The notes: generated by a model from the letters alone, not told the origin. A DNA stretch of 64,000 bases from Alphaproteobacteria bacterium (GCA_028866275.1 JAGWIK010000004.1:1-64000), one strand, 5' to 3'; counted from the first letter of the stretch, positions 15,488 through 24,668 are shown. Program-made: numbers and translations.

Positions 15488-17089
15488 ATGAACAGGATGA
15501 CGACATTCGGGGGTTTGACGGCGCGCGGGGCGGCTTTGCGCCGCGCCATTGCGCGATTCCTGCGCGGCGATTCCGGCATGACGTTGCCGTTGCTGGCGTT
15601 TTCCCTGATCGCCTTGACGGGCTTCACCGGTTTGGCGATTGATACCGCGCGCACCCAGATGGTGCAGTCCAAGCTGCAATTCTCGCTCGACGCCGCGGGG
15701 CTTGCCGCGGGATCGACCGTCAGCACGACAAATATCAATTCGGAAGTGACCAAATATCTCGACGCCAATTTCAACGGCTATCTGGGCGCGGTCGTCACCA
15801 ATATCGGCGTTCAGGCCAACAGCACCAACACCGTGTTCAACCTGTCGGCGACGGCGACGCTGCCCACCACTTTCATGACCACGCTGGGCATCGATCAGGT
15901 CACCGTGTCGGCGACGTCGCAGATTTCACGGTCGGTCACGGGGCTGGAACTGGTCATGGTTCTGGACAATACCGGGTCGATGAGCCAGTCGGCCGGCGGC
16001 AGCACCAGCAAGATTCAGGCTTTGCAGACGGCGGCGAATACGCTTGTCAATAATCTGTTCGGCGGGCAGACGACGTCGACCAACGGCAAATTGTGGGTCG
16101 GCATTGTGCCGTTTTCCCAAGCCGTCAATATCGGTACCGGCCATCCGACATGGATGAATGACACCTATGACACGGCGTTGGCCAGCATGCCGGCGGCGCA
16201 GGGGCCGGGTTGGGGGCCGACCAGCTGGTTCGGGTGCGTCGATGCGCGCCAGAACGGGTACGACATCACCGACGACCCGCCGTCGCAAAGCGACACCAAT
16301 ACGTTGTTCGACCAATATTACTGGCCGACTGACAATATCAATTACGGCAGCCCGTACAACAATACGCCCAATTACAATTACAACGACTGGGCGACGCCGA
16401 TTTACAAGAAATGTACGACTTGGTACGGGCGGACATATTGTTCGACGACGTCGAGATGTTCGCCGAGCAGTTCCACCACTTGCACGCTGACGGGATATAA
16501 TTACGCATCGCCGCTGGACGAAACCAGCCGCGGCCCCAATTTGCTGTGCCCGCAGCAGGTGACGCCGATGACCAACGATTCGACTGTATTGACCAGCGCC
16601 ATTAATTCCATGACGGCGCAGGGCGATACGCTGATCAATCAGGGGCTGGTATGGGGATGGCGCATGCTGTCGCCGCGCTGGCGCGGCGAATGGGGCGGTG
16701 CGATGGACGCCAACGGCTTGCCTTTGGATTATAATTCGCCGGGCATGGCCAAGGCGATTGTGTTGGTCACCGACGGTGAAAATACCATCGATGATCTGTC
16801 GCATGGCGCCTATTGGTTCCTGCATAACGGCCGCGCGGGATCGACCAACGGCACGACCGCCGTCAACGATCTTGATGCCAAGGCTTTGGATGTCTGTACG
16901 GCGATGAAAAATCAGGGTATTTACATTTATACCATCGGGCTCGGCACCAATGGCGGCATTAACACCGCCGAACTGCAAAGCTGTGCCACGGCGGTGAATT
17001 ATTACTTTGCGTCGCCGACGACGGACCAGCTGAACACGATTTTCAGCGCGATCGGCGACTCGCTGGCCAGCTTGCGCGTCAGCCAGTAG
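15488..17089 (+). CDS. TadG-like protein with von Willebrand A domain
   Basis: 533 aa. The N-terminus has FLRGDSGMTLPLLAFSLIALTGFTGLAIDTAR, the TadG-type membrane segment, followed by the AAGLAAG helix. A vWA domain begins near residue 155 with the MIDAS motif DNTGSMS (Asp160) and continues to IVLVTDGENT. A large insert between the first strand and the Thr-containing loop (about 230-360) is rich in Asn, Tyr and Thr and has several cysteines, likely disulfide-bonded outside the cell. TadG is needed for Tad pilus assembly or adhesion. It is the third gene of a tight three-gene set. Confidence 0.88.
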   Translation: MNRMTTFGGLTARGAALRRAIARFLRGDSGMTLPLLAFSLIALTGFTGLAIDTARTQMVQSKLQFSLDAAGLAAGSTVSTTNINSEVTKYLDANFNGYLGAVVTNIGVQANSTNTVFNLSATATLPTTFMTTLGIDQVTVSATSQISRSVTGLELVMVLDNTGSMSQSAGGSTSKIQALQTAANTLVNNLFGGQTTSTNGKLWVGIVPFSQAVNIGTGHPTWMNDTYDTALASMPAAQGPGWGPTSWFGCVDARQNGYDITDDPPSQSDTNTLFDQYYWPTDNINYGSPYNNTPNYNYNDWATPIYKKCTTWYGRTYCSTTSRCSPSSSTTCTLTGYNYASPLDETSRGPNLLCPQQVTPMTNDSTVLTSAINSMTAQGDTLINQGLVWGWRMLSPRWRGEWGGAMDANGLPLDYNSPGMAKAIVLVTDGENTIDDLSHGAYWFLHNGRAGSTNGTTAVNDLDAKALDVCTAMKNQGIYIYTIGLGTNGGINTAELQSCATAVNYYFASPTTDQLNTIFSAIGDSLASLRVSQ

Positions 17090-17096
17090 GCGGAAC

Positions 17097-17573
17097 TTAC
17101 GGCATGATGCGCCATGTGCCGTCGGGTTGCAGGCAGGCGGTGCCATAGCTTTCCTGCGGGCGGCCGTCGATGATGATCTGTTGCGAAAATTCGCGGCAAT
17201 AGGCCCCTGTCGATTGATCGGTATAAATCGGCGGCGGGGCGGGCGGCGCGACGTAATTGGGCGCGTAAGGCGTTGTAAAAGCGGGTTCGACGGCGGGGTC
17301 ATAGAAGTCGGTGCCGGATGCCGCATAGCTATCGCGGTTGGCGTTGTCGATAGATTGGCCGATCATATTGCCGGCGACCGCGCCGCCGACGATGCCCAGC
17401 CCCGTGGCCGTGCCCCATCCGCCGCCGCGGCCCAGCTGGCTGCCCAGCAAGCCGCCCATCGCCGCGCCGATGCCCGTGCCCAGCACTTCGCCATCGCCCG
17501 CGCGCGCGGGCGATGCGGCCGTTATCAGGCACAAAACGACGGCAAAGGCGGCGATGAAACGCATAATGGTCAT
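17097..17573 (-). CDS. 17-kDa-surface-antigen-like glycine-zipper protein
   Basis: About 158 aa: signal peptide (about 1-25, ending SPARA), a glycine-zipper segment (GTGIGAAMGGLLGSQLGRGGG ... GGAVAGNMIGQSI, about 32-75), a Pro/Tyr-rich linker and a C-terminal domain YCREFSQQIIIDGRPQ ... YGTACLQPDGTWRI. That last block is the same as in the rickettsial 17-kDa surface antigen. There is no lipobox cysteine, so it is probably soluble in the periplasm or inserts through the zipper. It converges on the TadG-like gene (7 bases between stops). The ATG at 17564 is also possible. Confidence 0.85.
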   Translation of the reverse strand: MTIMRFIAAFAVVLCLITAASPARAGDGEVLGTGIGAAMGGLLGSQLGRGGGWGTATGLGIVGGAVAGNMIGQSIDNANRDSYAASGTDFYDPAVEPAFTTPYAPNYVAPPAPPPIYTDQSTGAYCREFSQQIIIDGRPQESYGTACLQPDGTWRIMP

Positions 17574-17667
17574 TGTAGATATTCGCTGTGGCAAGATTTT
17601 GGCAATAGGATTACACAGTCTTATCAACCCTGTTTACCAAGCCTGATGGCAATTCGGACATGATGAC

Positions 17668-18612
17668 ATGTTAAGTCTTGGCGATCAAATTCTGACGATA
17701 GCGGCCGTGCTGGAAGCCGTCGTTCTGTTGCCTATCCTTTTGGAATTCATCATCGAACGGCGCAAGCGCAAACATGCCGTGGATTTGAGCCTGGAAATTA
17801 TCGACACCGCCGGGTTGAAGGTGCAATTGGCGGGTGTTGACGATCTGCTGGCTGATATTCGTCCTCTGATCGACCGCGCGCGGTATCCCGAAGCCTATGA
17901 AGATTTGCGGCTGGGTAATGAAATCCTGATCGCCGGGCCGCCTTTGTCGGGCAAAAAGGCTTTGGCCAAGCATATCGCCGTGGCGGCAAAATTCGACCGG
18001 GTCATTATTGTGCATAATCCGCGCAATGTCGACGCGCTGGCGCGGGCGCGCCATCTGGCGGTGCGGGCGCGGCACGAAAAGATTATGCTGCTGCTGCCGC
18101 GCCTCGATTTGATCGATGACCGCGAAGATGAAGAATTGCTGGCCGAACTTGACGCGGTGATCGAGGCGATATCGGAACGCAGCCACGCGCTGGTGGTCGG
18201 GACGACCAATCGCCTGGTCGCAGGCGGCGAAGTCGATCATCTGTTCGGCGCGACATTGACATTGCCCGGCGCGCCCGTGGTGCCCGTGCCGCAACATGCC
18301 CTGCAGGCCGATGTGCACCGCATGCTGGCGGGCGTGGCGGAATTTTATCTGGACGGGGCGTTGCGGGCGGGGTACCGGCTGGCCGACATGTCACGCGAAG
18401 GGTTTCTGGCGCGCGTGCTGTTAAGCGTGACCAATCCGGCGCAGATCGAAGATGCGATTGTGTTGTGCCAGACGGCGTCGATTTTTCGCCAGCGCGAAGC
18501 GGCGGCACGCGACGGCAATAAAGGCAAAGGCGGCAAATCATCCGCCGACCGCGTCATCACGCCCGATATGCTGGAACTGGCGATGCGCTATGTCGTGGTC
18601 GGCGGGTATTGA
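17668..18612 (+). CDS. Membrane-anchored AAA-like protein with degenerate motifs
   Basis: 314 aa. One N-terminal membrane helix (about 8-28), a basic stop-transfer RRKRK, then an AAA-type domain. A Walker-A-like GPPLSGKK (90-97) has Lys where Ser/Thr normally coordinates magnesium. The Walker B position reads IMLLLPRLDLID (139-150), so the usual Asp-Glu pair is absent. VVGTTNR (about 177-182) fits sensor 1. The layout resembles FtsH's anchor and ATPase without the protease. It may be a pseudo-ATPase that binds but does not hydrolyse ATP. It converges exactly on argG with no gap. Biological role unknown. Confidence 0.6.
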   Translation: MLSLGDQILTIAAVLEAVVLLPILLEFIIERRKRKHAVDLSLEIIDTAGLKVQLAGVDDLLADIRPLIDRARYPEAYEDLRLGNEILIAGPPLSGKKALAKHIAVAAKFDRVIIVHNPRNVDALARARHLAVRARHEKIMLLLPRLDLIDDREDEELLAELDAVIEAISERSHALVVGTTNRLVAGGEVDHLFGATLTLPGAPVVPVPQHALQADVHRMLAGVAEFYLDGALRAGYRLADMSREGFLARVLLSVTNPAQIEDAIVLCQTASIFRQREAAARDGNKGKGGKSSADRVITPDMLELAMRYVVVGGY

Positions 18613-19842
18613 TTAGACCTGTCCTGCTTTGGCGATCGCGCGGGCATGGACGCCAAGGACGCCGAGGAAGCCTTCGGAATCCTTGTGGTCGAACGATCCT
18701 TCGGCTTCCATCGAGCCGTCATTGGTGAAAAGGGAATGCGGCGCGTCGGTGGCGTTGACGTACGAAACATTGCCCTTGTACACCGCGACGGTGATGGTGC
18801 CGGTAGCCAGCGCCGTGACTTCGGCAATGGCTTTGCGGGCCATGCGCGTGGCAACGTCGTTCCAATAGCCTTGATACAGCTGCTTGGTGATTTCGGCGGA
18901 CAATTTCGTGAATAATTCGTGGGCGCGGCGGTCCATGATTAATTGCAACAGGAACCCATAGGCCGTGCCCAGCAATTCCATGCCCGGCGCTTCGTACACG
19001 CCGCGCGATTTGACGCCGACGAAACGGTTTTCGACCAGATGCAGCCCGATGCCGATGCCGTGCTTGCCGCCGATTTGGTTGGCTATCAATATGGCTTTCA
19101 GCGCGTCGACCGGCGCGCCGTTGATGGCAACCGGTTGGCCTTTTTCAAAACGCACGGTGAATTGTTCCGGCGCGTCGGGGGCTTGTTCCGCCCATACGCC
19201 CATTTCCGGCGTGACGAAATGCGCGGGCGTTTGCAACGATTCCAGCTTGCCGCCTTCGTGGGTCAGGCCCAACAGATTGGCATCGGTGGAATAGGGCTTG
19301 TCGCGCGTCGCCTTGATGGGCAGGCCGTGCTGTTCGCAATAATCGATCATTTGCAAACGGCCGCCGAAGCGGTTCAAAAACGCTTCGTCGCGCCACGGGG
19401 CGTAGACGCCGAAAGACGGTTCCAGCATGTTGGTGATGAGCTGGAACCGCACCTGATCGTTGCCGCGTCCGGTCGCGCCGTGGCTGAAGATGCTGATCCC
19501 GCGTTTTTTCATTTCCGGCAGGATGCCCGCCGTTGTGACCTGACGGCCCAAAGGTGTGGTCGTCCAGTACCGGCTTTCGTAACAGGTTTGCGCCTGTATG
19601 CCTTCGATGCCGATATCGGCCATTTGTTTTTGCAAGGGGATACCGACGAAGTCGACGGCGCCGCAGGCGCGCATGCGTTTTTCAATCGCCCCGAAATCGC
19701 TTTCGTCGGGCTGCGCCAGATCCGCCGTGCAGGCCACGACCTTGACACCCTGTTCGGTCAGCCAGTGGGTGATGGTGCAGCTGTCGAGGCCGCCCGATGC
19801 GGCAAAAGCGATGGTTTTTCCTTTAAGGTCTTGGATGTTCAT
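18613..19842 (-). CDS. argG: Argininosuccinate synthase
   Basis: Joins citrulline and aspartate with ATP to form argininosuccinate, the penultimate step of arginine synthesis. The ATP-pyrophosphatase loop SGGLDS (16-21), the TADLAQPDE segment, NDQVRFQ and the conserved SRGVYEAPGMELL block identify it. 409 aa. TTPLGR and the EAPGM-type C-terminus look closer to the Escherichia-type enzyme than to the form most usual in alphaproteobacteria (inference from memory). AAGGA lies 8 bases before the ATG. An acetyltransferase gene lies 48 bases upstream on the same strand and is probably in the same transcript. Confidence 0.95.
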   Translation of the reverse strand: MNIQDLKGKTIAFAASGGLDSCTITHWLTEQGVKVVACTADLAQPDESDFGAIEKRMRACGAVDFVGIPLQKQMADIGIEGIQAQTCYESRYWTTTPLGRQVTTAGILPEMKKRGISIFSHGATGRGNDQVRFQLITNMLEPSFGVYAPWRDEAFLNRFGGRLQMIDYCEQHGLPIKATRDKPYSTDANLLGLTHEGGKLESLQTPAHFVTPEMGVWAEQAPDAPEQFTVRFEKGQPVAINGAPVDALKAILIANQIGGKHGIGIGLHLVENRFVGVKSRGVYEAPGMELLGTAYGFLLQLIMDRRAHELFTKLSAEITKQLYQGYWNDVATRMARKAIAEVTALATGTITVAVYKGNVSYVNATDAPHSLFTNDGSMEAEGSFDHKDSEGFLGVLGVHARAIAKAGQV

Positions 19843-19890
19843 TGTCGTTTTCCTTGTGCGAGTGTAAGAGATAAATTTTAAGGCCGTGAT

Positions 19891-20388
19891 TTATGTGTGG
19901 GTGTAGCCCCATAGTGGGTGAACGGGCGCGTCGCGGTTTGCAAGGTGCGAAAACTTTCGTCGAAGATACCCCCACCCCATATATTCCCAAAAAGAAAAAC
20001 CGGGCTTGTTGCCGTTATCGACAAAAATATTGCATTTGCCGATGCCCTGTTCGTGGAGCGCGTCCATTACTTTGTTAACCAGCTGTTTTCCCACGCCGGA
20101 TTGACGATGGTCTCTGGCGACGGCCAAGTGCCGCAGGAAGCCGCGCCGCCCGTCATGGCCGCACAGGACGGCCCCGACGATGCCGTTTCCTGTTTCGGCG
20201 ACAAAGCATAGGCCGGGGTTGCGCCGCAGATACAGATCGATGCCGTCGCGCGTGTCGCATTCGTTCAGATTGACATATTCGGTTTGTTGCCACAACGCGA
20301 TGACGGCATCGTAATCGTCGATGGTCATATCGCGAAGGGTTGCCGTTTGCGAAACGGGAAAAACGCCTTGAGCAGGACTGATAGACAT
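19891..20388 (-). CDS. GNAT-family N-acetyltransferase (YpeA-like)
   Basis: 165 aa. The GNAT core is visible: a central strand VGAVLCGHDGRRGFLRHLAVARDHRQSGVGKQLV, with acetyl-CoA-binding RQSGVG (Q/RxxGxG/A), then a helix and FVDNGNKPGFSFWEYMGW. This resembles the YpeA group. The start at 20388 follows CGGAGA; an in-frame upstream extension is not supported. Its place immediately before argG raises the possibility that it acetylates glutamate or another arginine precursor, as small GNAT-type ArgA enzymes do elsewhere, but nothing in the sequence proves the substrate. Confidence 0.85.
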   Translation of the reverse strand: MSISPAQGVFPVSQTATLRDMTIDDYDAVIALWQQTEYVNLNECDTRDGIDLYLRRNPGLCFVAETGNGIVGAVLCGHDGRRGFLRHLAVARDHRQSGVGKQLVNKVMDALHEQGIGKCNIFVDNGNKPGFSFWEYMGWGYLRRKFSHLANRDAPVHPLWGYTHT

Positions 20389-20460
20389 AAAGTCTCCGTG
20401 ATTATGGTCAAAATTCGCCTGTACGCAGGCAGACATGATTTATTTATGGGAGCGGAACCG

Positions 20461-20483
20461 AAAAAATACGCGCCTAGGCGCGT
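20461..20483 (-). terminator. Rho-independent terminator of rdgB
   Basis: ACGCGCCTAGGCGCGT (20468-20483) is a perfect 16-base palindrome; with a CTAG loop it forms a 6-bp GC-rich stem. On the minus strand it is followed by ATTTTTT. It lies about 85 bases after the rdgB stop and before the next minus-strand gene. Confidence 0.75.
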
Positions 20484-20566
20484 CGCGTGGCGCGGCGACG
20501 GAAAGAAGCAAAAAGGGCGAAAGCGCGGTTCATGAATTTGATCCTACACAAACTTTGCGCGATGCG

Positions 20567-21169
20567 TCAACTCTTGCGATGGGCGAAAAATTTTTCGACC
20601 AGAATGCGGGCGGCGACGGCGCGGTGGCTGATGGCGTTTTTTTCGTCGTCATGCATTTCGGCGAAAGTCCGCGTATCGCCGTTGGGCACAAAGATCGGGT
20701 CATAGCCGTGGCCGCCTGTGCCGCGCGGCGCGGGGGCGATGGTGCCGTCGACGCGGCCCGCCACGGTTTCGTGATAGCCGTCGGGCCAGCACAAAGCCAG
20801 CACGGTGATGAAATGCGCGGCGCGGTCGGGATTGGCGCCGATTTCGCGGTTGATGCGTTCCATGGCGGGATAGAAATCGCCGTTGTCGCTCCATCGCGCG
20901 GAATAAATGCCGGGGCTTCCGTCCAGCGCCGATACGCACAGCCCGCTGTCGTCGGCCAGCGCGACCATGCCGGTTTCCTGCGCCGCGATGCGCGCCTTAA
21001 GGATGGCATTTTCGGCGAATGTCGATCCCGTTTCATCGGGCGCGGCCAGCCCCATTTGGCCCGACGATATCAGCGCGCAGCCATAAGGCGCGAGCAAGGC
21101 CTGAAATTCCCGCAATTTGCCCTGATTATGGGTGGCGATGACGATGCGGTCGGGGATGGTGTGGGGCAT
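20567..21169 (-). CDS. rdgB: XTP/dITP diphosphatase (HAM1 family)
   Basis: Hydrolyses non-canonical purine triphosphates (ITP, XTP) to protect DNA and RNA. Diagnostic segments are IATHNQGKLREF at the N-terminus, STFAENAILKARIAA, ALADDSGLCVSALDGSPGIYSARW and GHGYDPIF, ending in the usual SHRAVAAR helix. 200 aa, normal length. It is read away from the response-regulator gene with 77 bases between starts and is followed by an intrinsic terminator, so it is probably its own transcript. In many alphaproteobacteria it sits beside hemW and rph; here it does not. Confidence 0.95.
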   Translation of the reverse strand: MPHTIPDRIVIATHNQGKLREFQALLAPYGCALISSGQMGLAAPDETGSTFAENAILKARIAAQETGMVALADDSGLCVSALDGSPGIYSARWSDNGDFYPAMERINREIGANPDRAAHFITVLALCWPDGYHETVAGRVDGTIAPAPRGTGGHGYDPIFVPNGDTRTFAEMHDDEKNAISHRAVAARILVEKFFAHRKS

Positions 21170-21246
21170 GATGCGGTCTCTTTAAGAATTCCTAAGTTAT
21201 TTTATGGCGGTAATAAGTCGAGTTGTCACGTCGTTCGAGAGAATTT

Positions 21247-21681
21247 ATGGATATCACCGCCCGCACCGTCAGAATTCTGGTTGCAGAGGATCATGCGCTG
21301 TCGCGGCAGATTGTGGCCAATGCCTTGCGCGATTGCGGCGTCGTTGATATCGAAATCGTCCTTGACGGCACGCAGGCCTGCGCCGCCATCGACGCCGCGC
21401 GTCTGGCGGGCAAGCCGTTTCAGATCGTGTTTCTGGACTGGGAAATGCCCGGCATGACGGGGGTGGATATTTTGCGCCGCTATCGCGCCAGACCCGATTT
21501 CGACAATGTCGCTTTTATCATGGCCACGGCTGTGTCTGAACAAAAGCACGTGATCGATGCCGTCAGGGCGGGCGCGACCGCCTATATCATCAAGCCGACA
21601 TCGCAAAACGCCATCGCGCGCAAATTCGACGAGATGCTGCAATGGGTGCGGCAAAAGAACAAGCCGGCGGGCGCGGATTAG
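21247..21681 (+). CDS. Single-domain response regulator (CheY-like)
   Basis: 144 aa with only a receiver domain. The acidic pair is in VAEDHALS, the phospho-acceptor is Asp64 in FLDWEMPGMTG, the switch Thr is in MATAVSE and the conserved Lys is in YIIKPTS. No output domain, so it must act by protein contact or as a phospho-relay carrier. No histidine kinase is adjacent. ATG at 21247 follows GAGAGAA; a GTG at 21223 would add 8 residues but lacks a ribosome-binding site. Confidence 0.92.
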   Translation: MDITARTVRILVAEDHALSRQIVANALRDCGVVDIEIVLDGTQACAAIDAARLAGKPFQIVFLDWEMPGMTGVDILRRYRARPDFDNVAFIMATAVSEQKHVIDAVRAGATAYIIKPTSQNAIARKFDEMLQWVRQKNKPAGAD

Positions 21682-21703
21682 GGGCAGGGCTTTTGGCCCG
21701 ATC

Positions 21704-22657
21704 TTAGGCCAACGCTTTTTGCCCCATATCCAGAAACTTATCGCGCCGCGCGGCGAGCAGGGCTTTTTTGTCGAGCTTGGCGACATCGTCCAAAGCCTTG
21801 GCCAGCGCGTCGCCGACGGCGGCGATAGCCTCGTCGGGGTTACGATGCGCGCCGCCCAGCGGTTCCGGGATGATGCGGTCGATGATGCCGAGTTGCAGCA
21901 GATCCTGCGCGGTGAGGCGCAAGGCGGCGGCAGCTTCGGCGGCGTTGGCGGCGCTGCGCCACAGGATGGACGCGCAGCCTTCGGGTGAAATTACCGAATA
22001 AATGGCATGTTCCAGCATCAGGATACGGTCGCCGGTGGCAAGGGCTATGGCGCCGCCCGACCCGCCTTCGCCGATGATGCAGGTGACCAGCGGCACGGCG
22101 ACCTGCAAACAGGTTTCGATCGACCGCGCGATGGCCTCGGCCTGACCGCGCGCTTCGGCGTCGACGCCGGGGAACGCGCCCGCGGTATCGACCAGCGTGA
22201 TGATGGGCAGGCCGAAATGGTCGGCCAGCCGCATCAGCCGTTGCGCCTTGCGGTAGCCTTCGGGTTTGGCCATGCCGAAATTATGTTTGATGCGGCTGTC
22301 GGTGTCGTGGCCGCGTTCCTGTCCGATGATGACGCAGGGCGTGCCGCGGAAACGGCCCAGGCCGCCGATGATGGCCTGATCTTCGGCAAAGGCGCGGTCG
22401 CCCGCCAATGGCGTGAATTCGTCGATCAGCGCGGCGATGTAATCGAGGCAATGCGGGCGGTCGGCGTGGCGCGCGACCTGCACCTTCTGCGCCGGGGTCA
22501 GCTTGGCATAGAGGCCTTGCAATTGCTTGTTGACCTTGTCCCGCAATTTGCCGATTTCAGAGGCGATATTGACATGGCCGCCATCGGATAAATGGCGCAG
22601 TTCTTCGATCTTGGCTTCCAGATCGGCGACCGATTTTTCGAATTCGAGCGTTTGCAT
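21704..22657 (-). CDS. accA: Acetyl-CoA carboxylase carboxyltransferase subunit alpha
   Basis: One half of the carboxyltransferase that moves CO2 from biotin to acetyl-CoA, making malonyl-CoA for fatty acid synthesis; works with AccD (not in the window). The 317 aa sequence matches throughout: [17 protein letters not shown] at the N-terminus, [41 protein letters not shown], and [12 protein letters not shown] forming the acyl-CoA oxyanion region. It follows the outer-membrane efflux gene on the same strand after a 92-base gap, but functional linkage is not implied. Confidence 0.97.
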   Translation of the reverse strand: MQTLEFEKSVADLEAKIEELRHLSDGGHVNIASEIGKLRDKVNKQLQGLYAKLTPAQKVQVARHADRPHCLDYIAALIDEFTPLAGDRAFAEDQAIIGGLGRFRGTPCVIIGQERGHDTDSRIKHNFGMAKPEGYRKAQRLMRLADHFGLPIITLVDTAGAFPGVDAEARGQAEAIARSIETCLQVAVPLVTCIIGEGGSGGAIALATGDRILMLEHAIYSVISPEGCASILWRSAANAAEAAAALRLTAQDLLQLGIIDRIIPEPLGGAHRNPDEAIAAVGDALAKALDDVAKLDKKALLAARRDKFLDMGQKALA

Positions 22658-22749
22658 CGTTAACTTTATGTTGTGGCAAAGACTGGATGCTTACCACGGG
22701 ATGCGACGGGGTGCAAATGGGGCATCGACACCGCTTCCCTTTGATTTTG

Positions 22750-24144
22750 CTACATCTTCGGCAATTGCGACGCGTCCCAGCCGCCGCCCAGCGCTTCGAT
22801 CAGGGCAACGCTGGCCGACAACCGGTCGCCGGTGACGGTCAAGGCGGCCTGGTCGTCGGTCAGGCGTTGAATCTGCGCGTTCAGGACGGATTCGTAAGAC
22901 GCCACGCCCTGTTTGTATTGGTTGACCGTGATCTGTTCGGCTTTGTCGGCGTCGCGGGCGGCGGCTTTTTGCGCCTTTTCCTGCGCGATCAGGAAATGCT
23001 GGGCCGCCAGATTGTCTTCGACATTCTGGAACGCGGTCAGCACCGTCTGGCGATAGGTGGCGAGGCTTTGGTCGAATGTCGCGCGGGCTTCCTCGGTCGC
23101 GGCATCGCGCGCGCCGAAATCAATCGCGGTTTCGCTGGCCGAGGCGCCGAACGACCACAACGTGCTGGCGGCGTTGAAAAGCTGGTTCGCCATCGACGCT
23201 GAAAATCCGTAGGAAGCCGACAATGTCAGCGACGGATAATAGGCCGCTTCGGCAACGCCGATATCGGCATTGGCCGCGGCCATTTGCCGTTCGGCCGAGG
23301 CGATGTCGGGGCGGCGTTCCAGAAGTTGCGACGGAAGGCCCGCCGGGATCAACGGCACGCGGTCGAGCGTCGGCGCGGGCGGCAGGGCGAAATCGGCGGG
23401 CTGCTGGCCGACCAGAACGGCGATGGCATGTTCAAGCTGGTCGCGTTTCAGGCGCGACGCGGCGGCCTGGCTTTGCGCGCTTTCCAGCGTTGCCTGCGCC
23501 GACAGCATGTCGGATTGGGCCGCGACGCCGGATTTATACTGGTTCTGCACGATGGTCAGGATTTTCTGATCGTCTTTGACGGTTTCGTCCAGCAGCCGTT
23601 GCTGTTCGTCCTGCACGCGCAGCGCGAAATAATCGGTGGCGAGTTCGGCCTGCGCCGACAAACGGGCGTTGGCGAGATCGGCGGCGCTGGCTTGCGCGGT
23701 GCTTTCGGCATTTTCCACCTCGCGGCGGATTTTGCCCCACAGATCGACGGTCCAGCTGGCATCGGCCGATAAATCATAGGCGTTGGCCGCGGTGTGCGTG
23801 CCCGTGCCGGTGCGCGTCGCCGATTTGCCCAGCGCGACGGTGGGGAACAGGCCGGCGCGCGTCTGGTCTGCGGATGCCTTGGCGGCGCGATAGGCGGCTT
23901 CGAACGATTTCAGATTTTCGTTGGAAACATCGACCTGTTTTTCCAGCGCGTTGAGGATGGGGTCTTGGTAAACCGTCCACCATTGACCGCGATCGATCGC
24001 GTCCATCGGTTGCGCCGGGTTCCAGTCGTTGGATTCTTTATAGGCGACGGCGGCGTCGGTCGCGGGTTTTTGATAGTCGGGCCCGACCTCGCAGGCGGCC
24101 AGCAAAGCGAGCAGAAGAACAGGGGCATAGGCTGTTTTTTTCAC
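22750..24144 (-). CDS. NodT/OprM-family outer-membrane efflux lipoprotein
   Basis: 464 aa. The N-terminus MKKTAYAPVLLLALLAAC is a lipoprotein signal with Cys18 as the acylated residue. CEVGPDYQKPA and WWTVYQDPILNALEKQV are hallmark openings of the RND-associated outer-membrane channel family; two OEP repeats follow, each with long coiled helices, and the LLERRPDIASAERQMAAANADIGVAEAAYYPSL block is diagnostic. The protein would form the TolC-like trimeric exit duct. No inner-membrane pump or adaptor gene lies beside it, so its partners are encoded elsewhere. Confidence 0.93.
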   Translation of the reverse strand: MKKTAYAPVLLLALLAACEVGPDYQKPATDAAVAYKESNDWNPAQPMDAIDRGQWWTVYQDPILNALEKQVDVSNENLKSFEAAYRAAKASADQTRAGLFPTVALGKSATRTGTGTHTAANAYDLSADASWTVDLWGKIRREVENAESTAQASAADLANARLSAQAELATDYFALRVQDEQQRLLDETVKDDQKILTIVQNQYKSGVAAQSDMLSAQATLESAQSQAAASRLKRDQLEHAIAVLVGQQPADFALPPAPTLDRVPLIPAGLPSQLLERRPDIASAERQMAAANADIGVAEAAYYPSLTLSASYGFSASMANQLFNAASTLWSFGASASETAIDFGARDAATEEARATFDQSLATYRQTVLTAFQNVEDNLAAQHFLIAQEKAQKAAARDADKAEQITVNQYKQGVASYESVLNAQIQRLTDDQAALTVTGDRLSASVALIEALGGGWDASQLPKM

Positions 24145-24179
24145 GGGCGAATCCTTGAGGCGGGATTTTATTCACTCTG

Positions 24180-24668
24180 TCATGACTCTAAACCGCGATA
24201 ACGTCCATGAAAATAAACTAACGGTTCTTTGGCGCCGGGGCGTTTGCGCAAATCGACGACTTCGCCGACGATAATGGTATGGTCGCCGCCCGCGTATAAT
24301 TTATGGCGGCGGCATAGGAGCCAGCCCAGCGTGCCGCGCAGAATGGGGGTTTCGCCTTGCGGCTTGTCCCATATTTTTTTCGGCTGGCCGTGATGGTGGC
24401 GGCTGGCGAAATGGCGGGATACGTCTTCCTGTCCCGCGGCCAGAATATTGACGGCGAACCTGTCGGCGCGGCGAAACGCGGCGTGCAGCGACGCGTTTTT
24501 GTCGATGCAGAACAGGATCAGCGGCGGGTCAAGGGATACCGAAGTCAATGAATTGACCGTCAGGCCGAAGGCGCCGAATTTATCGTTATGCGCCGTGACG
24601 ACGGCGATGCCGGTGGCAAAGCACCCCATCGTCTGGCGGAAAATATGGCTGTCTATGGTTTTTGTCAT
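24180..24668 (-). CDS. Flavin reductase-like (DIM6/NTAB) domain protein
   Basis: 162 aa. The fold's conserved elements are present: FRQTMGCFATGIAVVTAHN, GLTVNSLTSVSLDPPLILFCID, FAVNILAAGQEDVSRHFAS and the final GGDHTIIVGEVVDL. Such NAD(P)H:flavin oxidoreductases supply reduced FMN to two-component monooxygenases. No oxygenase partner is adjacent. The RHHHG stretch near residue 92 is unusual and may be part of the substrate loop. It is divergent from the COQ9/TetR-like gene; the 58 bases between hold both promoters. Confidence 0.88.
   Translation of the reverse strand: MTKTIDSHIFRQTMGCFATGIAVVTAHNDKFGAFGLTVNSLTSVSLDPPLILFCIDKNASLHAAFRRADRFAVNILAAGQEDVSRHFASRHHHGQPKKIWDKPQGETPILRGTLGWLLCRRHKLYAGGDHTIIVGEVVDLRKRPGAKEPLVYFHGRYRGLES

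Noticed and set aside
15926-17326. 466-codon minus-strand frame across the TadG-like gene
   Set aside because: Arg-rich shadow; the plus strand frame has a MIDAS motif and TadG signal.
20468-20483. 16-base palindrome considered as an operator or attachment site
   Set aside because: Followed by T6 on the minus strand right after rdgB; a terminator explains it fully.
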